The notes under the pieces were generated by a model, which worked only from the letters and a program-made list of their open reading frames with translations, was not told the DNA's origin and ran no database searches. Below, piece by piece: positions 59,298 through 64,000 of a DNA stretch of 64,000 bases. The DNA comes from Burkholderiales bacterium (lineage in GTDB: Bacteria; Pseudomonadota; Gammaproteobacteria; Burkholderiales; WYBJ01): NCBI GenBank assembly GCA_020848435.1, contig JADLAC010000016.1, positions 62,001 to 126,000 on the forward strand, read 5' to 3'. Made by a program: the position numbers and the translations under genes. The first letter of the stretch is position 1, and every line of letters begins with the position of its first letter.

Positions 59298-60823
59298 GCG
59301 GATTCCGCGTCCCGCAATTTCACCTTGTTGACCTTCCCCGATTCGGTGTGCGGCAAGTTCGAGCGGATCTCGATCGACTTGGGGACCTTGTAGCTGGAAA
59401 GGCGCTCCTTGCAGAATGCGATCAACTGCTCGGGATCGACGGCGGCGTCGGGCTTGGGAACGACCACGGCCTTCACCGCCTCGCCCCACTGCGCGTCCGG
59501 CACGCCGATCACCGCGGCTTCGAGAATCCCGGGATGGCGATAGAGGACGCTCTCGATTTCCTGCGGATATATGCTGATGCCGCCGCTCTTCACCATGTCC
59601 TTCTTGCGGCCGACGACGTACAGGCAACAGTCGTCGTCGAAATAGCCGAGATCCCCGGTGTGAAACCAACCGTCGCGGAAGGCGGCGCGGGTCGCTTCGG
59701 GGTTCTTGTAATAACCCTGTGCCATGATGGGGCTGCGGCAGATGATTTCGCCGATCTCGCTGGCCGCGACCGGCTGGCCGCTATCGTCGACGATGCGCAC
59801 GTCGGCGAACCATACCGGGCGGCCGACGGCCTCGGGCTTGTCGTGCATTTCGCCCGGTCGCGACGTCGCCATCTGGCCGGTGTCGGTCGCGCCGTAGGAG
59901 CGGTAGATGTTCGGCGTGAGCTTCTTCTCGACCTTCTCCAGCACTGCGGGATGGAGCTTGCCGCCGGTGATCAGCAGGCAACGCAGCGAGCTGGTGTCGT
60001 AGCGCTTCGCCTCCAGCGCCTGGAGCAGTCGCTCGCACATGGCGGGCACCGCACCCATGTAGGTCACGCGCTCGCGCTCAATCGTTGCCAGTATCTCGTC
60101 GGCGTCGAACTGCTCGTGCAGGATGATCGTGCCGCCGAAAAAAATGATCGACAGGGTGAAGGACCGACCGACGTTGAAGTACAACGGCGAGGCGAGTATC
60201 GCCTTGTCGTGCACGCCGAGCCCTTTTTCGATCGCGTTGCCGATGCACACGAACGCGAACGCCCGATGCGTCGACAGGCAGCCCTTCGGGAATCCCGTGG
60301 TTCCGGACGTGAGCAGCACGGCAAACGGATCGTGCTCGCTCACTTCGATCGGCGGCTCCTCCTCGCTTTGGCCGTCGAGCAAGCCGCCATAGGTCGAATC
60401 CGACAGGACGATCGGGCGCAGAAAGCTCAAATCGTGGCTCCCCGCCGCATGCTCGAATTCCGCCACGCACTCCGGCTGCAAGATCAGCACGCGCGGCTCG
60501 AAGAAGGACAGCACCGAGCCGAGTTCGAGCGCCTTCCATTTGACGTCGAGCGGAATCGCCAACGCGCCGATCTTGGCCGCGGCGAAAATGATCTCCAGAT
60601 GCTCGATGCGATTGCCGACGGAGAGTGCAACGGCATCGCCCTTGCGCACGCCGATCGAAATCAAACCGTGCGCAAGCTGGTTGACGCGCCGGTTGAGCTG
60701 GGCGTAGGTGATCGCGCGAAAACGATCCTGGGCGGCGATCTTGCGCGGCAAGCGAAAGGCGCTGCGGCGCAGCCCCTCGCCCATCAGCAGTACACTGGTC
60801 TCGCCCAATTCGATACCCCTCAT
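59222..60823 (-). CDS. AMP-dependent acyl-CoA synthetase with repeat-derived C-terminal tail
   Basis: 533 residues from ATG 60823, which overlaps the stop of the Bug gene (ATGA). Phosphate loop LLTSGTTGFPKG (170-181), SYGATDTGQ, WFHTGDLGYFDDD, the hinge GRKKDMVKSGGISIYPQEIE and the C-terminal catalytic Lys in ESGKVNKVKL. The family normally ends soon after that Lys; here about 30 more residues follow, the last ~22 of them (TEAMSCKKSETAPRARPFRA) encoded by the intergenic repeat. It activates an unknown carboxylic acid. It is last in the operon Bug-MDR-Bug-synthetase. Confidence 0.92.
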   Translation of the reverse strand: MRGIELGETSVLLMGEGLRRSAFRLPRKIAAQDRFRAITYAQLNRRVNQLAHGLISIGVRKGDAVALSVGNRIEHLEIIFAAAKIGALAIPLDVKWKALELGSVLSFFEPRVLILQPECVAEFEHAAGSHDLSFLRPIVLSDSTYGGLLDGQSEEEPPIEVSEHDPFAVLLTSGTTGFPKGCLSTHRAFAFVCIGNAIEKGLGVHDKAILASPLYFNVGRSFTLSIIFFGGTIILHEQFDADEILATIERERVTYMGAVPAMCERLLQALEAKRYDTSSLRCLLITGGKLHPAVLEKVEKKLTPNIYRSYGATDTGQMATSRPGEMHDKPEAVGRPVWFADVRIVDDSGQPVAASEIGEIICRSPIMAQGYYKNPEATRAAFRDGWFHTGDLGYFDDDCCLYVVGRKKDMVKSGGISIYPQEIESVLYRHPGILEAAVIGVPDAQWGEAVKAVVVPKPDAAVDPEQLIAFCKERLSSYKVPKSIEIRSNLPHTESGKVNKVKLRDAESAESGRTEAMSCKKSETAPRARPFRA

Positions 60824-61791
60824 TCCGGCTTGAGCCCGGCGATCTTCGCCAGCTCGGCCCATTTCTTCAGCTCGGTGGCGACGAACTGCCGGAACTCCTC
60901 GGGGGTATTGCCGATCGGCTCGAAGCCGCCCGCGACCAGGAAGTCCCGCACCTGCGGTGTCTCGATGGCCTTGCGCACTTCGGACTGGAAGCGCGCAAGC
61001 ATCGCAGGCGGCGCCTTCGCGGGCGCGAAGATGCCGTGCCACGCACCGTCGAACTGGTAGCCGGGAACGCCGGCCTCGACGACGGTCGGGACATCGGGCA
61101 TCGCCGACCAGCGCTTTGCCGCCGTGTAGGCGAGCACGCGCAGCTTGCCGCTCTTGATGTGCGGCAGCGCGGAAGTGGGCGGCATGAACATCGCTTGCAC
61201 TTCTCCGCCGAGCAGCGCAATCATAGCCTGCGCGGCTCCCTTGTACGGCACGTGCATGAGTGCCGTACCGGCGCGCGTGTTGAACAGCTCGCCGGCGATC
61301 TGCTGCGGATTGCCGACACCGGAGGTGCCGTAGCCCAGCGGCTTGTCACGGCCGCGCGCGAGCGCGATCAACTCCCGCACCGACTTGGCAGGCACCGCCG
61401 CGTTGACCACGATGACGTAGCCCAGGCCGAGCGCCACGTTCGTGACCGGCGCGAAATCGCGCACGACATCGAAGGGCAAGTGCTTGTGGACCGCCGGATT
61501 GATGATGAACGCGACGGTCGTGTACAGGAAGGTGTAGCCGTTGGGCGGCGCATGCGCGACGGTTTCCATGCCGACGATGCCGTTGGCGCCCGCGCGGTTG
61601 TCGACGACGATATTCTGTCCGAGCCCGCGCTCCATCGCAGCGGTCACCGCGCGGGCATTCGAGTCCGGCGTGCCGCCCGGCGGGAACGGTACCAGCAGGC
61701 GGATGGGACGACTGGGATAGGTTTGTGCCGTGCCATCGCTCGCCGCCACAGCAGCGAGCGATGCGACGATGATAGGTAGCATGCCGCGCAT
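60820..61791 (-). CDS. Bug/TctC-family periplasmic binding protein
   Basis: 323 residues. Signal peptide about 1-22 (LPIIVASLAAVAASDGTA, cleavage before QTYPSRPIR). Hallmarks: LLVPFPPGGTPDSNAR, VVDNRAGANG, NGYTFLY and [10 protein letters not shown]. Unlike most, GGTPDSNA replaces the GGxTD loop, so ligand contacts may differ. Its stop overlaps the synthetase start, which ties capture of a carboxylate outside to CoA activation inside. It is 40 bp after the quinone-reductase-like gene. Confidence 0.92.
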   Translation of the reverse strand: MRGMLPIIVASLAAVAASDGTAQTYPSRPIRLLVPFPPGGTPDSNARAVTAAMERGLGQNIVVDNRAGANGIVGMETVAHAPPNGYTFLYTTVAFIINPAVHKHLPFDVVRDFAPVTNVALGLGYVIVVNAAVPAKSVRELIALARGRDKPLGYGTSGVGNPQQIAGELFNTRAGTALMHVPYKGAAQAMIALLGGEVQAMFMPPTSALPHIKSGKLRVLAYTAAKRWSAMPDVPTVVEAGVPGYQFDGAWHGIFAPAKAPPAMLARFQSEVRKAIETPQVRDFLVAGGFEPIGNTPEEFRQFVATELKKWAELAKIAGLKPE

Positions 61792-61831
61792 TTGTTCTGT
61801 ACTTTCTCCCCGTGACAGGAAAGCGCGCCCG

Positions 61832-62824
61832 CTAACCTGCCGTGGTCAAGACCACTTTGCCGATCGCCTGGCGCTCTCTAATGACGTTGAGCGCGGCCAG
61901 GTAAGCCTCAAGCGGATACTGCGCCATGATGTGCGGCTTGATCTTCCCGCCTAGATACCACTCGAACAACGCCTGGCGCGCCTGGCGAAACGCCGCGGGC
62001 TGACCGTCGCGATAATCGGCGATATGCAGACCCATCACGCCGATGTTCTTCACCAGGATATAACCCGCCTTGATATCCGAAATCCGGCCCGAGGCAAAAC
62101 CTACCAGCACGATGCGTCCTTCCCATGCCGCCGCGCGCAGGCAGGCGTCGAACACATCGCCGCCGACCTGGTCGATGATCACGTCCGCGCCGTGCCCGCC
62201 GGTCGCAGCGAGCACCTGCGCGCGCAGCGCGTTGCGCAGATCGGGCACGCTCACGTCGATGACGTGGTCCGCGCCGTTTGCCTTGGCCGCGGCCGCCTTC
62301 TGCGGCGAGCTGACCGCGGCGAGCACGGTAGCGCCGAGCGCTTTTGCGATCTGCACAGCGGCCACTCCGACCCCACCTGCGGCGCCGGTGACCAGCACGA
62401 TCTCGCCTGGCTTCAACTGCGCGCGTGCACGCAGCGCGAAATACGCCGTCAAGTACGTCAAGTTCAGCGCTGCCGCATCCGGGAAGCTCATCTGCGGCGG
62501 AATCGCGTGCACCGACTTCTCGTCGAGCACGACCTGTTCGGCGAACGCGCCATGGCCCATGAAGGCCGTGACACGATCGCCGGGTTTGAGCGTCGTCACG
62601 TCCGCACCTACGCGGCTTACCACGCCGGCGAGCTCCTTGCCCGGCGTAAACGGCAGTCGCGGCAGCGTCTGGTAGGTTCCGGCGATCACCATCAGGTCGG
62701 GAAAATTGACGCCCGCAGCGCGCACATCGATCAGCACCTCATTCGCCCGCGGTTGCGGGCTCGGCTGCTCCTCGAAGCTCATCGCTTCGAGCGGACCATG
62801 CTGCCTCACGATGACTGCTTTCAT
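61832..62824 (-). CDS. NADPH:quinone oxidoreductase-like MDR protein
   Basis: 330 residues. GroES-like N-domain (MKAVIVRQHGPLEAMSFEEQPSPQP, FTPGKELAGVVSRVG) and Rossmann motif TGAAGGVGVAAVQIAKALGATV near residue 145. There are no zinc-binding Cys clusters, consistent with the QOR/enoyl-reductase branch. It likely uses NADPH to reduce an alpha,beta-unsaturated acyl or quinone substrate. It lies four bases after the upstream Bug gene and is in the same operon. It resembles the MDR at 40000 in fold but is clearly a separate branch. Confidence 0.92.
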   Translation of the reverse strand: MKAVIVRQHGPLEAMSFEEQPSPQPRANEVLIDVRAAGVNFPDLMVIAGTYQTLPRLPFTPGKELAGVVSRVGADVTTLKPGDRVTAFMGHGAFAEQVVLDEKSVHAIPPQMSFPDAAALNLTYLTAYFALRARAQLKPGEIVLVTGAAGGVGVAAVQIAKALGATVLAAVSSPQKAAAAKANGADHVIDVSVPDLRNALRAQVLAATGGHGADVIIDQVGGDVFDACLRAAAWEGRIVLVGFASGRISDIKAGYILVKNIGVMGLHIADYRDGQPAAFRQARQALFEWYLGGKIKPHIMAQYPLEAYLAALNVIRERQAIGKVVLTTAG

Positions 62825-62828
62825 AGGC

Positions 62829-63824
62829 TCAGTCCACCTTCACCTTCGCCGTCGCGATGACTTTGCTCCACAGCGCCATCTCCTTGGCGATCCGCGCGCT
62901 GAAATCTTCCGGGGTGCCGCCGGCGGGCGCGCTGCCGTCACCCTGCAGGCGATCGGCGACTTCCTTTACCCTGAGAATCCTGTTGAATTCGCCGTTCAGA
63001 CGCTCGACCACCGGCCGCGGCGTTGCGCGCGGCACGATGATGCCGTTCCAGTTGTTCACCTCGTAGCCCGGCAGGCCGGATTCGGCGACGGTCGGAATAG
63101 TGGGTTCGGCGGCAACCCGCTGCAGCGTGGTGACCGCGAGGCCGCGCAGCCGTCCGCTGCGCACATGCGGCAGCGTCGGCAGGATGCTGCCGAAGATCAC
63201 CGTGCTGTTGCCGGCGATGGTATCGATCAACGCGGGTCCCGTGCCCTTGTACGGGATGTGCGTCATCTTCACGTTGGCCATGATGCTGAAGTGCTCGACG
63301 CCGAGGTGCGACAGCGCGCCCGCGCCGGTGGACGCGAAGTTGAGCTCGCCGGGATGCTTCTTGGCGAGCGCGATGAGGTCGCTGGTGGTCTTCACCGGCA
63401 ACGACGGATGGACCGCGACGAGGAAGGGGCCCTGGGTGAGCTGGATGAGCGCCTGCACGTCCTTCACGGCGTCGAACGCGAGCTTGTACAGGCTCGGATA
63501 GCTCGCGAAGTTCGACGCCACGAGTGTGAGCGTGTGGCCATCCGGCGGGGCTTTCAGGCCGAGCTCCGCGGCCAGCACGCCGCTCGCCCCGGTGCGGTTT
63601 TCGACCACTACCGGCTGACCGAGCGCTTCACTCAAGCGCGGCGCCGTGGTGCGCGCGATGAAGTCGGTGCCGCCGCCGGGCGCGAACCCGACGATGATGC
63701 GTATCGGCTTGGTGGGATAGGACTGCGCGCTGGCGCAGCCCGATGCGACCGATAGAGCCAACGACGCGATAAGGATCGGTGTCGCCATCGCGCAGACGGC
63801 GCAAGACTCGCGCAAGCACTTCAT
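62829..63824 (-). CDS. Bug/TctC-family periplasmic binding protein
   Basis: 331 residues from the ATG at 63824; a longer frame upstream has no signal-peptide logic. The signal peptide (TPILIASLALSVASGCASAQ) contains SGC, so a lipoprotein-type cleavage is possible, although VASGC is a weak lipobox. Hallmarks: YPTKPIRIIVGFAPGGGTDF, VVENRTGASG, DGHTLTL and HIPYKGTGPAL. It is the first gene of the minus operon and probably binds the substrate later activated by the synthetase. Confidence 0.92.
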   Translation of the reverse strand: MKCLRESCAVCAMATPILIASLALSVASGCASAQSYPTKPIRIIVGFAPGGGTDFIARTTAPRLSEALGQPVVVENRTGASGVLAAELGLKAPPDGHTLTLVASNFASYPSLYKLAFDAVKDVQALIQLTQGPFLVAVHPSLPVKTTSDLIALAKKHPGELNFASTGAGALSHLGVEHFSIMANVKMTHIPYKGTGPALIDTIAGNSTVIFGSILPTLPHVRSGRLRGLAVTTLQRVAAEPTIPTVAESGLPGYEVNNWNGIIVPRATPRPVVERLNGEFNRILRVKEVADRLQGDGSAPAGGTPEDFSARIAKEMALWSKVIATAKVKVD

Positions 63825-63905
63825 GATTTCGTCCGGGTTCTCGAATGCTCGAATTGTTGTACAGGGTCGCTCTCGTGGCGCGCAATGCGCCGGCATGCGC
63901 TGCAC

Positions 63906-64000
63906 GTCGCTTGCCCGCGCTCCCTCCGCGAAAAGGCGCGGCCACGCACTTTGTCACGCGACCCATCGATGATACAGTTTACCACTCAGGGAGATCGTAT
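63906..64000 (+). promoter_or_regulatory. Probable 5' region of a plus-strand gene beyond the window
   Basis: The last bases read AGGGAGATCGTAT. AGGGAG is a good Shine-Dalgarno site and the final AT would begin an ATG at 63999 if the next base is G. An AT-richer stretch (GATGATACAGTTTACC) just before could hold a promoter shared divergently with the Bug operon. The next gene itself cannot be seen. Confidence 0.4.

Noticed and set aside
1-64000. CRISPR array, prophage or integrated element
   Set aside because: No regularly spaced repeats with unique spacers beyond the short palindromes at 59.1 kb, no integrase, phage structural, or transposase genes.

Overview
This is about 64 kb of high-GC DNA. 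Long open frames have G/C-rich third positions and Shine-Dalgarno sites of the AGGAG type. The gene content points to a betaproteobacterium, most likely Burkholderiales or a close relative: five Bug/TctC-type periplasmic binding proteins, many CoA-linked catabolic genes, and a ridA-recG-ubiC-ubiA-ubiD gene string. That placement is inferred from gene content and codon use only. I recognise no rRNA, tRNA, CRISPR array, integrase or intact insertion sequence.

Layout. (1) 1-2637, minus: three exported proteins in tight succession, namely a small Ig/IPT-like protein, a TolB-type beta-propeller, and a second propeller-like protein with EF-hand-like calcium loops that is cut by the window edge. (2) 2913-10173: a SugE/Gdx guanidinium exporter, two Bug proteins flanking a DUF1100-type alpha/beta hydrolase, then a Gfo/Idh/MocA oxidoreductase and a gamma-glutamyltransferase. 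(3) 11003-20106: a 2-hydroxyacid dehydrogenase behind a promoter with a perfect inverted repeat, a flavodoxin-like protein, an aldehyde dehydrogenase, a Bug protein, two class III CoA-transferases, an acyl-CoA carboxyltransferase without its biotin subunit, and a TauE/SafE exporter. (4) 20159-27856: a URO-D family protein, a YgjP-type metallopeptidase, prfC, small membrane proteins, a DapA-family aldolase, an alpha/beta hydrolase and an outer-membrane barrel. (5) 27927-33451, minus: ridA-recG-ubiC-ubiA-ubiD, housekeeping and ubiquinone genes.

(6) 33969-47232 is a catabolic island. It has two acyl-CoA dehydrogenases on minus and, divergently, an acyl-CoA synthetase with two tandem VOC proteins. 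A second plus-strand unit follows: an MDR reductase, a hotdog thioesterase, an ABC importer with two duplicated binding proteins, and a DUF2817 hydrolase. A 3-hydroxyacyl-CoA dehydrogenase closes it on minus. Together these could import, activate, oxidise and release an unknown organic acid. (7) 47532-52329: a four-gene GldA/GldF/GldG-like ABC-2 exporter with a DUF4340 protein. (8) 52364-58975: a signal-less periplasmic-binding-type protein, a GST, an alpha/beta hydrolase, and two MFS transporters either side of a DAHP synthase. (9) 59222-63824, minus: an operon of Bug, quinone-reductase-like MDR, Bug and acyl-CoA synthetase.

A family of GGGTCSGACCC palindromic repeats is scattered through four intergenic gaps (about 26.9, 33.9, 36.4 and 59.1 kb). 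At 59 kb it forms a REP-like block that supplies the last ~22 codons and the stop of the acyl-CoA synthetase. The least understood units are the secreted propeller operon, the Gld-like exporter and the two-binding-protein catabolic operon.
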